NCBI GenBank assembly: GCA_000231825.2 | Contig: JH720304.1 | Span: 658,724 to 722,723 of the forward strand | DNA length: 64,000 bases | Origin: Tetrahymena elliotti 4EA | Taxonomy: Eukaryota > Ciliophora > Oligohymenophorea > Hymenostomatida > Tetrahymenidae | Reading direction: 5' to 3' | Part shown: positions 11,614-24,849 of the stretch, piece by piece | How positions within the stretch are numbered: the first letter of the stretch is position 1 | Layout of the letters: each line of letters begins with the position of its first letter | Notes under the pieces: model-generated | What the model saw: only the letters and a program-made list of their open reading frames with translations | The model's database searches: none | What the model was told of the DNA's origin: nothing | Made by a program: the position numbers and the translations under genes

Positions 11614-14600
11614 ATGATAGTAAAAAGATTGATTTCCTTTTTGGTATTATTTGTATTTGTAAATACATAAGCTAATGATTAAACCAAGTGTGCTGTATAT
11701 AATGGCTCATCTTGTGATTAATGCTTTTTAAATAGAGTTCTTCCATAATGTGAGCCATAGCATGGATTTTACTTTGATAGCAATAATAAAGCTCAAGCAT
11801 GTGGTAGTAATTGTTAAAAGTGCTCAGATGCTAGCACTTGCTTGGCCTGCAATGAACACTATACTTTAAGCAACTAAGCATGTTAATGCAGTGGAAGTAA
11901 TTTAAATAATAATTTTAAATTTTTATTTAAAAAATACTATTTGAACAGCTTGCGATAACTCAGTGCTTTATTATACTGCTTAGTTAGGAAATGATTTGAT
12001 GAGTATTATCATAACATTCAACCAAATAATTGGTATTAAATCTACATCTCTTCCTTTGACAAGTTAAGCTAATAGCTTCAAGTTATCATACGATAACTGC
12101 TCTATCTTAAGTTAGCAAACTTAAGTTAATTATGGGTTATCCACTAAAAGTTCTACCTACGCAGGTTGCAAAATAAAGCAATCGTAATAGAATTAGTTTA
12201 TTGTTATGTTAAGTAAACATATTTTTAATTTGTACATTAAGTAATTAATATAATATTTATTTACTCATCTTTTAATTATTTTTAAAAAGGTGAAACAATG
12301 GATTTAAGTAAATTATAAGATACTCCTGTAATTGAATCAAATGAAATTTTAGTATTTAATGGGAATGGGGTACCTTTATTTAAGCCCCTTTCAACAGGAG
12401 TAATAGCATCTTCTACATAAACAGTGTTAGAATTTTAAAAAAGGACTATTCAACCTATTTGCTACTTTAAACAAAAAACCATTTTTATTTAGACATCTTA
12501 AAATGATGTAGACATCCCCATAAAAACGCTATTCCCTTTCGTGTTTTTTGAGAATAATAAATCAAACATAAATTGCTTAATAATTAGAAATGATTAAAAC
12601 TAAGATGTAACTATTCAAGGGTCTTCTTGCTCAGATCTAACAGGATTTAAAATTAAAACAAATGCTATTTTGGATTAAAGTAGTGTAGAAATTTAAGTAA
12701 AATGCAAATATTTAATTTATGAGACCTATGACATTCTGACTATAAATTTCAATAGTAAACCATTATAAAATTTAATGATAAATTAAGATTAATGGTTTTA
12801 TTAAACTGACTTTAAGGATGATTTCAATACAAAAATGAAGTTTTCTATTTCTAGTGGTTCAGTAGATACTAGTAAACTGAAGTACTTATTAAACTCATTT
12901 TCTTTGATTCATGGTAATTCGTAGCAAGCTTCATTCACTGCATAATGTGATGTTGTTTTAACTTCAAATATTGAGTGCTCTGTAAAAATGCCAGGATCAT
13001 AATTTAGTTAGGAAATCGAAATTTACAGTTATGTAATTTTCTAATATTTAATTATAATTTTTTTAAATTTGTTACTTATACAAAAATTTACTTTAAAATA
13101 GATACAGCTCCAATATTAAGAATCTTCTTCTCTGTTATAAGATCTTTATTTTTTCTTTACTATACTTTTATAGAGTTCATTCAGTTTAAGTCTTCCTTCA
13201 ACTGAGATATTTAATGATGATCCAAGCTAAATTTTTTAAATAGAAGCAAATATTCTGGATAATGATAAAATAACAACCAATTTAAATGACTTTTAGTTTA
13301 GATGGTTTTGTTTGGATTATTTGGAGTAAAATGAATGTTAGGATTCTAAAGGAAATAAATTTAACTACCCTTAATCTTAAACTTTATCAATAGATCCATT
13401 CCTTCTAGATTTTAACTCAAATTATAATTTTTATGTATTTGCAAGCCGATTAAATAATCCAAATACATAGTAAATGGCCAAAGTTAGTGTTTCAACATTA
13501 TAAAATGATATATAAGTAAAAATAGATGTTCCTGATCTTCTTAAAGTTAATTATTAAGAGATTATTCCTATTTAAATGAAATATGATCCTAAAGCAGATG
13601 ACCGCATACCAGGAGAATCTGTATATACTGTTAAAATGTTGCATGAATCATCATAATAAATTAAACAGTATTAATCCATCTCAGAATAAATTTCTATTAT
13701 TATTGAAGATTTTTTTCCAAGTTTAGATTTAGCTCAATAAAATAAATTCACTTTCGAATTTTCAGCTTTTAATAATACTTTAGGTATATTAATGAATTTA
13801 CCTTCTCAAAAAATAGAGCTATAACAACCACCAAGTGGTTGTTTGCTAAATTTAAGTAATATTTTTAATTTAAAAACTTTTTATAAATTGATTATTAACT
13901 TATTTATCATAACTAGGTCAAAAGTCTCCTTTCACTTTTTTAGATTTATCTGTGGGAAGCTGTGATCTGCATGGCTTAACTACTGCTAAATACTAGTTTT
14001 TCTATTATTCTAGTTCACAAAAGCAGATGGAAGAAATTAAAACTTCAGGAATAATAACAAACAGAAAGATGCTAAGTGCTGATTTCTAATATACATAAAC
14101 TAAAGTTATTCTCCCTCCAGGGAATCTCATACTCATGGTAATTACAATAGGTGATAATAATTTAAGAGCTAACTTTACGATGACAGCTAATATTCCAGAT
14201 AATAATTTTACTCAATAATAGTATGAACAATATTTGGAAAGCTAATTCTAATTAGCCAAGTAATATATTAAAAAATCTGATTAAATTTTTTATTACTAAT
14301 ATATTACTGATGCAATTGAATACTATGAAACCAAAAACCCAACTTAATAGCCATCAGATACAACACTTTAGATAAAAAATTAAATTATTTAATTGTTATC
14401 AGATGTATTGTGGCAAAAAGAAGAGAGTCAAATATTCTTACTTTCATCATAAATAAGTGTCAGAATTAAGAACACAAAAGTAAAAATAGATTCAGGTACT
14501 TTAAATAAATTGGTTGACAATAATGTACTGCTTATTTAAGATACTCTTAAAGAAATTTAAGGTGCTTAGTTAAATAATCAAAATAGGTAAAGTTACTAAG

Positions 14601-17173
14601 AAATTTTATCTTCAATTGCACAAGATTTCATTAAAAATATGAATAGCATAAATGATTGGGGATAAATTAATACTAAAAAAGCTATTGATTAAACAAATTA
14701 AATAATGGAAGGTATTTCCAAAACTATGATCATCAACTAATAACCAATTTAAGTGTATACAGAAGGAGCTTAACTGCTTGTTGATAAAATAGACTATGTT
14801 ACCTATATGTCTAGGTATTATCCATTTAATAATGATAATAAAGATGAGCCAAATTCCTATTAGTTGAGTTTGGCATACTACTTTAAAGAACAGACTTGGC
14901 CTACTACTCATCCTTTGTTTAGAAATGAGCTTAGTGAATTAAACAAATAATATGAAAGCTCAGCAACACCTGAATAATTAACTGCCCTTCAAAAAACATA
15001 TCCAATTATTATACCTTCTATTTCATCTTCTGAAAATAGAAGATTATTATAGTCTGATAATTAATTAGATCTTCCATTTTAATTATAAATTCCTACTGAC
15101 GATGAGAAAATCAGCTGTGTTCAAAAAGATAAGCTTGGTAAATGGGTCTATAACACATGTAAATCATCTGTACATATAGTAGCATAAAGGAGAATAATAG
15201 TATGTACTTGTTCAATTCCTAATCCTACTTCACTCCTAGCAGATATCACATAACTTTTCACAAACAAAAATATTTAAGATATCTTTAGTGCAACAGGTTT
15301 TGAAAGATTATTCCATTTAACAAATTGGTATGCATATGCACCTATATGGACTATCATTGTACTTAATATTATTTTTATTGGTCTTTTAATATATGGATAT
15401 AAATTAGATAAAAGGGATGCTAGTTAAAATTTAAAAAAGTAATTCTTATATTATAATTCAAGATCAGGTTCCACTATGAACTAAGAAAGCTAAAATCTTT
15501 TTATGTAAATAAAAAACACTAAAATTAAGATTGACCAAAAAGCTTTAACTTTTAAATAATAATCTGACAGTGAAAATATCTTTAATAAATAAATAAGTCT
15601 TAAAAATAATGAAAATAATATTGAAAATAGTAATATTAATAAGAAATAGAATACTGAAAAAATGGAAAAGTTTTCTATGATTAAACCATCCTCATAACCA
15701 GAAAACTAATAATTCATAAATGAGTAATAAATTGAGATAAATTTAAAAACACTTTAGACAGATATAAAAAGCGTAAGCAATAGTATGAATAATAGAGAAA
15801 TGAATTCAAATAAAACTCTTCTACAAAATGATTTTAACTAACCGAACAACAATCTTGCTAAATAGGTTAATTTGAATGAATAAAATAATAATTCAATCAA
15901 AGGGAATGACAATAGAATAACCCATAACCCAAATAATAACTAACAAATAGATTAATCTAGAGAATCAAATAATTTTGAATAAATTAATGAAAGTGAAAAT
16001 AATTAAATTTAGTAAATAAAAAATATTGAATTCAAAGTTAGGCAAGAAGAATTATGTTTGTATGAAGAGTAAGATTACTCTATTAGATCATCAAGCATAG
16101 CTTAATAAACTGAAAAAAAAGAATAGCCCTAGCAAATAGAAACACTTTAGTTTTCTCAGAACACTTAAAATTAAATTTAAAATTTACAAAACGTTTTAAA
16201 TTATTAAGATCAAATCATTAAGTAAGAACCTCAAAGATATTTGTTTGAAGAAATTTAAAGTAGCTAAATATACTTACCAACCCCTCAACCACCTAATAAA
16301 ACTCCACATGTGCATATTATGAGTGAAAATTCAATTTAATAAAAAGAAAATATCTAAAGTTAGGAAAATAATTTCTAAGATGAATAATTAAATGATGAAG
16401 AGAAATAAATGTAAGCTGCAAAAAATTAATTAAAATAAGATTAATAGTAAAATGCAATTAGAATAGAAATAAAATAACTGAGTTAATAATAAATTTCAAA
16501 TTAATTAGAAAATGAAAATATATTTAATCTAGAAGTAACTCCAAATGTGAGTAATCAAAAGTAAGAAACCTTAAACTTAAAGGAACTAAAGAAGGAAGAA
16601 ATTGAAAAATTGTTATTTTTAAAAGCTAAAGAAAAACTTCAAATGTATCTAAATTAAGAATCTAAATTAAATGCTGTTTTAGCTTATCATATATTTTTTT
16701 AAATTTTCATTATATATAATTATGGAATCCCAAGAATGTTAAGATTTGCGATCTATTATAACAGATTAATTTGGCTTTTAGCTATAAATTCAGTTTTTGG
16801 AGTTAAATTAAGCGTAGTCTAAGTAATAGTCTTAAGCATAGTTTCAACTGTAATAATTTAAATAGTCACAACCATTTTGACAATCTTGAGTCAATATAAA
16901 AAATTATAAATATTTGGACTTGTCATTACAAGTTTATTTTTATTATTTTGCTATTATAGCATACTAGTAGTTGTTTCAGGCTAAGACCCATATGATGCGA
17001 ATATGTGGATTGTTTCTTACTTTTCTACTTTGATTTTATCTGACTTTATCTATGGAATAGGGATAAGTTTTGCTATGTATTATCTCAGCAAAAAGTATAT
17101 TGATAGAATTTAAGAGAGATTATATTTAAACATTCTTGGATCAGCATTACTATTGTAAGCTTTTTCAGAGTGA
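11614..17173 (+). CDS. REJ/GPS polycystin-1-like receptor, copy C (complete)
   Basis: Five exons: 11614-11896, 11949-12212, 12290-13032, 13102-13855, 13917-17173. Every intron is GT-AG (52, 77, 69 and 61 nt) and phases agree throughout, giving 1766 aa. Residues 1-21 form a signal peptide; about 25-100 are a Cys-rich module (C-A-V-Y-N-G, then C-x-x-C pairs). The ectodomain to about 1070 resembles REJ regions, with N-F-Y-V-F-A-S-R and P-P-S-G-C. A GPS-like site lies at about 1079-1118: C, W and C spacing, then C-T-C-S-I-P-N-P-T-S-L-L-A. TM1 is about 1157-1180 with K-L-D-K-R-D after it. About 1181-1590 is Q/N-rich cytosol with a P-T-P-Q-P-P-N-K-T motif. Four to five helices fill about 1604-1745. 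Family knowledge: this order matches polycystin-1/PKDREJ receptors, but I see neither a PLAT domain nor the channel part. The function is inferred to be cell-surface sensing or recognition; the ligand is unknown. The GPS lacks the usual His, so self-cleavage is doubtful. Confidence 0.85.
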
Positions 17174-17508
17174 AATTAAATTTAATCTTTGAATATTTTT
17201 TTGAATATCAATCTATAATATTTCTAAAATTTTGTTTTTTTTTGTTGTTATTTTTTCTTAAACTCTTTTAATGCTTTTAAATTTTTATATTAACTCACAA
17301 CACAACTCATAAAAATTTATCAAATTTCAATATTCAAGAAAGTGTTTTATTTTTTGATAAAAATTTGAACTCCCAATAAATTTTAAAACTTTTAAAAATG
17401 ACTTTATTCATTTTTTTTATTATTTTACTATTTGAAAAATGCCTGAAATTTTTTTCTGAAAAAAAAAATATTTAATTTTTTTAATTTAAAATTATTATCC
17501 ATTTTGCA
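17174..17508. other. 3' flank of copy C
   Basis: AT-rich 3' flank sharing blocks with the flanks after A, D, E and F (for example ACTCACAACACAA near 17292). It probably holds the 3' UTR and polyadenylation region. No other feature seen. Confidence 0.5.
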
Positions 17509-18219
17509 AAGTTGGATGAGCAACCTCTTTATTAAAAATATTGAAGAGATATTTGAGTTCACCCAATCTCATAAAAAATGGAGAGAGTAGTTTTTCCTGA
17601 TGAATTAATTAGATTTTAATCTATGGCGTAATGATGGTAGAACTTTAGTTAGGAGTTCGGTTTCACAAAATGATTAATCTTAACTTTAATATGCTTAGCC
17701 TTCACAAATAGTTATATATAATTAATGATTTGGGGTGCGATATCAATATATGGAGTTGGTCTTTTTTCTAGAAATGATGGCATATTGACAGTATAGAAGT
17801 ATCTAGATTTATTTAGGTATTTAAGGAGAGCTCAATAACTAAAATTTAAAATATTTCAGTATGACGAGTCTCCTCGCTTTTGAGCTTCAGTAGTGAATGA
17901 ATGGCTCTAAAGTTAAATATTCAAAATTAATTGCTTATAAGTTTAGGATTTCTGTGAAAAGCATTAACATAAAAAAATCTAAAAGTTAATTTTGAGCATT
18001 GAGTAGAGCTAAGAGGCATTTGAAAGATAATCTGAAACTATAATAGGTATTTTTAACATTTATTATTTATTTCTATGAATATTTATTTTAAAAATATAGA
18101 TCTGAAGCTTCAGAAGAAGATTTTTTGCCAGATTGAATGAATTTTTGGATTTTTTTTGAGAACATCCATTACATGGTTTGAATTCATCCTGAGCTGGATG
18201 ATTTAAATAAAATTTAAAA
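17509..18219 (+). mobile_element. Tc1/mariner-like transposase relic 1
   Basis: This is a frameshifted remnant of a DDE transposase. In order, three frames give S-H-K-K-W-R-E and V-V-F-P-D-E-L (first catalytic Asp region, about 17570-17610), N-L-W-R-N-D-G-R-T-L-V (about 17617-17650), M-I-W-G-A-I-S-I-Y-G (about 17727-17757), a degraded second Asp region like F-Q-Y-D-E-S-P near 17850 followed by V-V-N-E-W-L, and H-P-E-L-D-D-L-N-K-I near 18190 at the place of the S-P-D-L-N-P-I-E motif. The motif order is that of Tc1/mariner/IS630 elements. It has many stops and shifts, so it is inactive. Terminal inverted repeats were not found. It abuts the broken 5' end of copy D. Confidence 0.75.
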
Positions 18220-21200
18220 ATGAATGAAAATAAAAATTAATATTATTGTAAATAATGCTAAGATGCTTAAACTTGCTTAGTCTGCAATCAAAACTACTCT
18301 TTAAGCAACAAAATATGCTAATGTAGTCGAAGTAATTTGAAAAATAATTAGACAAATTTTATTTAAACAATACTATTTTAATAGCTTGCGATAACTCACA
18401 GCTTTATTATACAGCTTAGTTAGGAACTGATTTAAGGAGTATTATTATAACCTTTAACCAAATAATTGGTATTAGAACTATATCCATTCCTTTAGCTCAA
18501 CAAGCTAATAGCTTCAAGTTATCATAAGAAAACTGCTCTATCTTAAGTTTGCAAACCAAAACTAATTATGGGCTCCTAAATAAATGTTTTACCTATGCAG
18601 GTTGCAAAATTAAGGAATCCTAATAGAATTAGTTTATTATTATGTTAAGTAAGTTTATTTTTAATTTCTGCTTTAAAAAGCATAATACTTTTATACTAAT
18701 CTATTAATTATTTTTAAAAAGGTGAATAAATGATTTATAATAATTTACTCAATATGCCTTAAATTGAATCAAATGAAATTTTGGTCTTTAGTGGGGTACC
18801 ATTATACAAGTCTCTTTCAGTGGGATAAAGTGTTTTAACCACACAATCATAGTTAGACATTTAGCAAAGGACTATCTAACATATTTGCCATTTTTAATAA
18901 AATTAGATTTTTATTGATATATCTAATACTGAGATAGTTTTACCCATCAAGACGCTGTTCCCTTTTGTGTTTTATGAAAACAATCCATCATTCATAGGAT
19001 GTTAAATATATTAGAATTAATCAAGCTAAATTTTAACTATTATTGAGTGCTCAGATAAAAATGGACTTAAAATCAAGTTAAATTCCATTTAAACTGGCAG
19101 TGATGTGACTATTTCTTTAAAATGCTAATATTTATCCTTTGAGACCACAGATTTTTTATTGATAAAATTTACTAATTAACAATCATAAAATTTAATACTT
19201 AATTAAGATTAATGGTTTTATGAAACTAACTTTAAGGATGATTTCACTTTAAATATTAAATTTGCTATTTCTTCTAGTTTTGTAGATATGACAAAGCTAA
19301 CTTGGACAATAAGCTAATATCCTCTAGAAATATAAACATCTAATACTTAACCAAAGCTACTCAGTGCAGGATGTGCTACAGCATCAACTTAAGATTCGAA
19401 TATTGAATGTACAATAGAAATAAAAGGCTCATAATTTGATTAGAAATTGGAATTTTCGAATTTAGTAATTATTTGCTAATTTTTAATTTCATTTTTTTTT
19501 TAAAAAAATTTTTTATAGCTTATTTCAAAAAAAAATATTTTACTTTAAAATAGCTACAACTTAATAATGGCGGACTTTAAAATGTCAATTTCTACTTTAC
19601 TCTATCTTTTTTGAGCTCTTTCACTTTAAGTGTCATTTAAACTCAGATAACTGATTTTAATCCAAGCCAAATTTTAAAAATAGAAGCAATTATTGTGGAT
19701 AATAATAAAATAACAACCAACTCAAATGAATTTTAGTTTAGATGGGTTTGTATTTATGATGATGAGTAAACTGAGTGTTAGGATATTAAAGGAAACAAAT
19801 TTAACTACCCTTAATCTCAGTCTTTAGTAATAGATCCACACCTACTAAGCTTTAACTAAAAATATAATTTTTTTGTATTTTCAAGCAGATTTAATAATCC
19901 AAATACATAGTAAATGACTAAAGCTAGTGTTTCTACAATCAAATTAAAAGTAGTAATAAATGTACCTGATCTTCTTAAAGTTAATTATTAAGATATTATT
20001 CCTATTTTATTGGAATATGATCCAAAAGTAGATGAAATCAACCCAGGATAATCTGTATACACTGTTAAAATATGAAGCATGAATTCACATAATAAATTAA
20101 ATCATACTAATCATCTCTGAATAGATTACCATTATTATTGAAGATTTTTTTCCAAGTTTAAATTTAGCTCAATAAAATAAATTCACCTTTGAATTTTCTG
20201 CTTTTAATAAAACTTCAGGTATATTAACAAATTTATCTCCTCAAAATTTAATTTAAGTAATATTTTAACTTTAAAACCTTTTTATCAATTGATTGTTTAC
20301 TTATTTATCATAATTAGACCAAAAATCTCCTTTCACTTTTTTAGATTTATCTGTTAAGAACTGTGACCTGCATGGCTTAACTTCTAAATACTAGTTTTTC
20401 TATTATTCTAGCTAAGAAAAGCAGATAGAAGAAATTAAAACTTCAGGAATAATAATAAACAGAAAGATGCTAAGTGCTGATATCTAAAATACATAAAAGT
20501 TATTCTTCCTCCAGGTGATCTTATACTCATGGTAGTTACAATAGGCGATAATAATTTAAGGGCTAACTTTACAATGACAGCTAATATTCCAGATAATAGT
20601 TTTACTCAATAATAGTATGAAAAATATTTGAATGACTAATTCTAATTAGCCAAGTAATAGACTAAAAAATCTGATTAAGTTTTTTATTACAAATATATTA
20701 CTGATGCAATAGAATACTGCTTCTATAAAATTATTTTAAGTAACCTAATAATAATATTTGTCAATAGATGAATTTGAATGAATAAAATGAGAATTCTATC
20801 AAAGGAAATGAAAATAAAATAATCCATAATCAAAATATGAACAGATAAATAGATTAATCTAGAGAATCAAATAAATTTGAATAAATTCAGTAAATAAAAA
20901 ATATTGAATTCAAAACTAGGCAAGAAGAATTCTGTTTGTATGAAGAGTAAAATTATTCTTATAGATCATCTAGTAGCTTAATAGACTGAAAAAAAAGAAA
21001 TACCCAAATAAATAGAAACATTTATATTTTCTCAATTTACTTAAAATTAAGTTTAAAATTTACAAACTTTTTAAAATGAAAAAGATCAACTTTATAAACA
21101 AGAACCTCAAAGATATTAGTTTGAAGAAATTTAAAGTAGTTAAATGTACTAACCAACTCCTCAACCACCTAATAAAACTCCACATCTGCATACTATGAGT

Positions 21201-22026
21201 TAGAGTTCAATAGAATAAAAAGAACTCTAAGATGAAAAAACAAATGTTGAAGAGAAGTAACTGGAAGCTGCTTCCTAGAGAAATTAGTTTTAATAACAAT
21301 CATAATTAAATTCAATTACAATATAAATAAGATAACAGAGTTAACAATAAATTAAAAATTAATTCGAAAATTAACAAATATCAAATATAGAAGTAACTCC
21401 AAATATAAATAATTAAAAATAAGAAACCTTAAACTTAAAGGAACTAAAGAAGGAAGAATTTGATAAATTGTTATTTTTAAAAGCTAAAAAAAAACTTCAA
21501 ATGTATCTAAATTAAGAGTCTAAATTAAATGCTGTTTTAGCTTATCATATATTTTTTTAAATTTTCATTATTTATAATTAAGGAATCCCAAGAATGTTAA
21601 GATTTACAATTTATTATATTAATTTGGCTTTTAACTATAAACTCAGTCTTTGGAGTTAAATTAAGTGTTGTCTAAGCGATAGTCTTAAGCATAGTTTCAA
21701 CTGTGATAATATAAATAGTCACAACTATTTTGACAATCTTGAGTCAATATAAAAAATTATAAATATTTGGACTTATCATTACAAGCATATTTTTATTATT
21801 CTGCTATTATAGTATACTAGTAGTTATTTCAGACTAAAATCCATATGATGCCATTATGTGGATTATCTCCTACTTTTCTACTTTGATTTTATCAGACTAT
21901 ATCTATGGAATAGGGATAAGTTTTACTATGTACTTTCTCAGTAAAAATTATATTGATGAAATTTAAGAAAGATTATATTTAAACATTCTTGGATCAGCAT
22001 TACTATTGTAAGCATTTTCAGAATGA
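18220..22026 (+). pseudogene. REJ/GPS receptor copy D, 5'-truncated with internal deletion
   Basis: Receptor homology begins abruptly near 18240 in the Cys-rich module (C-K-Q-C-Q-D-A), directly after the transposase relic; signal peptide and promoter module are missing. An in-frame ATG at 18220 could start a protein without a signal. Exon 3 and the first part of exon 4 are recognisable with GT-AG introns. Near 20070-20090 an indel shifts the frame into TGA. At about 20718 the sequence jumps from the end of D-A-I-E-Y-C to the cytosolic segment (N-E-Q-N-E-N-S near 20775), deleting about 1.5 kb that should hold the GPS site and TM1. Near 21605-21625 a small deletion shifts the membrane block. 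It ends at a TGA (22024-22026) homologous to the others. It cannot make a full receptor. Confidence 0.75.
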
Positions 22027-22390
22027 ATTTAAATTTAATCTTTAGTGACTATCAAATCTCAATATATTTATTTTTTTTTGTTGTTATTTTTTCTCTCACT
22101 CTTTTTATATTTTTAAATTGTATGTTAACTCATAACACAATTCCTATAAAGTTATCAAATTTTAAGAGTCATAAAGTTGTTTTGATTTTTTGATAATTTT
22201 AATATTATATTTAATATTTCAAAAATTAAGAGACAATTTTTTAATTTTAAACTATTATCCGTTTTGGAAGTAAGAAACTAAGTAAATCCTTTCTAATCAG
22301 CTCAAAATATTACAAATTAGCTTTAAATTGAAGTTTGTAGGTAAAAAATAAATAAATATTAAAATTAGGATAAAAGTAATATAAAATAAA
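22027..22390. other. 3' flank of copy D
   Basis: AT-rich flank similar to that after copy C (shared CTCATAACACAATTCC-like block near 22130). No gene seen. Confidence 0.45.
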
Positions 22391-22610
22391 CTTTAAACAG
22401 TGCTCTTTATTAAAAATATTGAAGTGAGATTTGAGTTAGCTCAATCTCATAAAAAATAGAGAGAGGTAGATTTCATAGATCTATGTGCTTTTAATTTTTG
22501 GTGTGATGATGATAGAACTTTAGTTAAGAGGTATGCTTCATAAAATGATTAAATTAATATCCTATAAAATAAAACTTCATACTTCTCTGAATACCTAGTA
22601 TTTTTGTTTA
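22391..22610 (+). mobile_element. Tc1/mariner-like transposase relic 2
   Basis: A shorter sister of relic 1, also placed just downstream of a receptor copy. It contains I-E-V-R-F-E-L-A-Q-S-H-K-K, V-D-F-I-D-L-C-A-F-N-F-W (first Asp region, about 22467-22505) and D-D-D-R-T-L-V-K-R. Nucleotide similarity to 17530-17680 is obvious. The rest of the transposase is missing. The shared position suggests that both came from one insertion duplicated with the receptor gene. Confidence 0.65.
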
Positions 22611-23130
22611 CAAAAGGTTTTAACATTTTCTTAGTTTTAATTTTAATACAATATTGATTTTATATTTATGATAGTTTATACATTACTTCCAAATTTTTTT
22701 TGTTTAATTATTATATTTTTAGTAGGTTAATTTAGTTATTTTTTTATTCATTCATTTTTTTAATTTTTATTTTTGCTAATCAATATTTTTAAGTATTTAA
22801 GTAAATTTAAAATAAAATAGTAAGACAAAAATTATAAAAATAAAATCATTAAAATTAACAGTATTTATTCCTCTTCTTAAAGGTTTTATTCTTGTTATTT
22901 CAGATTTTTAGGATTATTTATTTTTCGCTCTTTCAAATTAATATAAAAAAAAAGTTTTATTAATTAGGCGATGGTGATCTAAAATTATGTAAATTCCAAA
23001 TCTTATTAATAATTTGACTAAATATGTTATTTTGTTTTATTTTTTAAATGAAAAATTATTTTGTTTTAAATCATTCTAAAAATATCTTATGATACTACAG
23101 TATCTTCCAATTACTTTTCATATCGTTTAT
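22611..23130. other. Spacer, nothing recognised
   Basis: AT-rich with long T runs. No reading frame, repeat or RNA gene recognised. Confidence 0.5.
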
Positions 23131-23139
23131 TTAATGTTT

Positions 23140-23400
23140 CTTGTTATAAAATAGATTATACATACACATTATTCTGAATTTTTAAAGATTTGTTCGAACC
23201 AAGGCTTTTAAGTTAAAAGTGACTATTAGGGAGAATTTTGACTATAATAGTATGTTTCAGTTTTAATTGAGGTAAATATGCATTTTAGATGATGGCTAAA
23301 CTAAGTGTAAAAGTATTGATCAAAAAAAATAAATACTCATAATTTAAATCTTACAAATAGGAATAATCTACTTGAATACAAAGAAACTAAAATTTCATTA
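23140..23400 (+). pseudogene. Fragment of a diverged receptor ectodomain
   Basis: Nucleotide similarity to 7870-8090 in copy B: the TTCGAACCAA block near 23194, GAGAATTTTGA near 23231, and the D-x-x-T-K/Q-C-K-region near 23300-23340. Both appear to be pieces of a second, more diverged receptor subfamily. Here no frame is open for long, so it is a relic. It implies that at least one diverged paralogue once stood in this array. Confidence 0.45.
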
Positions 23401-23439
23401 ATTTTTATACATTGACATAATAGATTGCTAAAAATCTGT

Positions 23440-24830
23440 TTCTACTAAAAAAACAAATTTTGAAGAAATGATTGAAAATTGTTTACTTTAATAAGTATAT
23501 TAACAATAAATAATTATAATACAGATATGGTTTTGTATCAGAAAATTCTAAATAAATTTACTTTCTTTATTTAATACATTCTAAATAAAATAAATAATAA
23601 AGATTCTTGGCTTTCTTTTATTATTTTAGATTTCTTTTCAAATTAAAATTTGACTCAATAAAAAGCACTTAGTCTTTAATTTAGTGTAGAAGACAAATTT
23701 TCCAATATTTCTCCTTTCTGAAAGCTTTTATATAGGAAAAAACTTGTAACCAAAGATAGCAAATAAATATGAAAAATTAAAAAGGGAAGTAAAAAATCTA
23801 AACTAAAAGAAATTCTTTTTTAATTGAATAAAGTTTATTAAGTTAGAATTGATTTGAAAGAAAAAGTACTAGAACTAAATTTGGGAAGAGATAAAACCTA
23901 AATTTACAAAGATACTTTTTTTATTTGGAAAATTTATTTTCTTTCTTCCTAATTGTAAAGTTAAATTTCAACTTTACTACAAACCATAACTTTATTTTCT
24001 TTAATTCAAAATGCTTATGTTTAAAATAATAAGCAATGAATGTGTTTTAAATAGGTCAGAAATTATAGAGTATTATTATAGTTTGATTAATAATGAATAT
24101 CTAAAAAGTAAAAAGAAATTTCTTGATTCAAATCCTATCATTTTTTCCCTACTTCAAACTTTATTTTATTACTTGATCATAATTCAGTTTGCTTGTTCAT
24201 TTTTTAAATGTATTTTTGTTTTTATCTTCATTTTTAAAGAAATACTTTTTTTAATTAATTTTAAGATTCTTTTTCTATTAATAATTGAATTTAAAAAAAT
24301 AACTTTCAACACTTTAAAATAAAACATTTTTATTTTTTAAAAATAATTGTTTCAAAAAAATAGGTTTTAAATAAAATTCCAAATTTAAAAAAAAGACTGA
24401 CTGACCATCCATAAAGGAATGATATATTTTGAATTAAATAATTTAGCAAAATATTTTTTTACTTAAAATATTTCTTTAACATTTTATTTTAATTATGAGT
24501 TTAAGCGTAGAGTTGTGAAAGAATAATTAAAATAATAAAAATTTTTTTGAAAAATATTTTAGTAATCATAGTTAATTTTCTTTTTTTATTCATTTTGATA
24601 ATTAAAATTATTTTGCAATTAAACAATTTAGTTATCATTTTTAACTTACTATTTTGCTTGATGTATTTCACTCAAAGTACCTTTTCTTTCCTCTATTTAT
24701 TATTGCCATTTTAATATTTTATGATAAAATATTTTTATAACCAAAATCATAAATTATCAAAATTAAGTGCTCAACTAAAAAAGATATTCCTAAGTGAGCA
24801 GTGATCAAAGTAAAATATCTGAAGAAATAA
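23440..24830. repeat. Second copy of the 4381-5930 spacer block
   Basis: Colinear with 4381-5930, with indels. The conserved core (23780-24040) matches the other two short copies at 34150 and 36840. It includes a frame at 24011-24322 open even in the standard code and rich in hydrophobic residues, but the matching stretch at 4970-5330 is not open, so I do not call a gene. Confidence 0.65.
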
Positions 24831-24849
24831 AAAAGTTTTTATTGAAATT

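Noticed and set aside
14612..14911. Antisense open frame, with a sister at 41222-41521
   Set aside because: Both lie opposite exon 5 of receptor copies C and F. They are open in the standard code only because the sense strand is under coding constraint; the similarity between them follows from the receptor homology.
24011..24322. Hydrophobic 103-codon frame
   Set aside because: It lies in a duplicated spacer block whose sister at 4970-5330 is not open; no motif.
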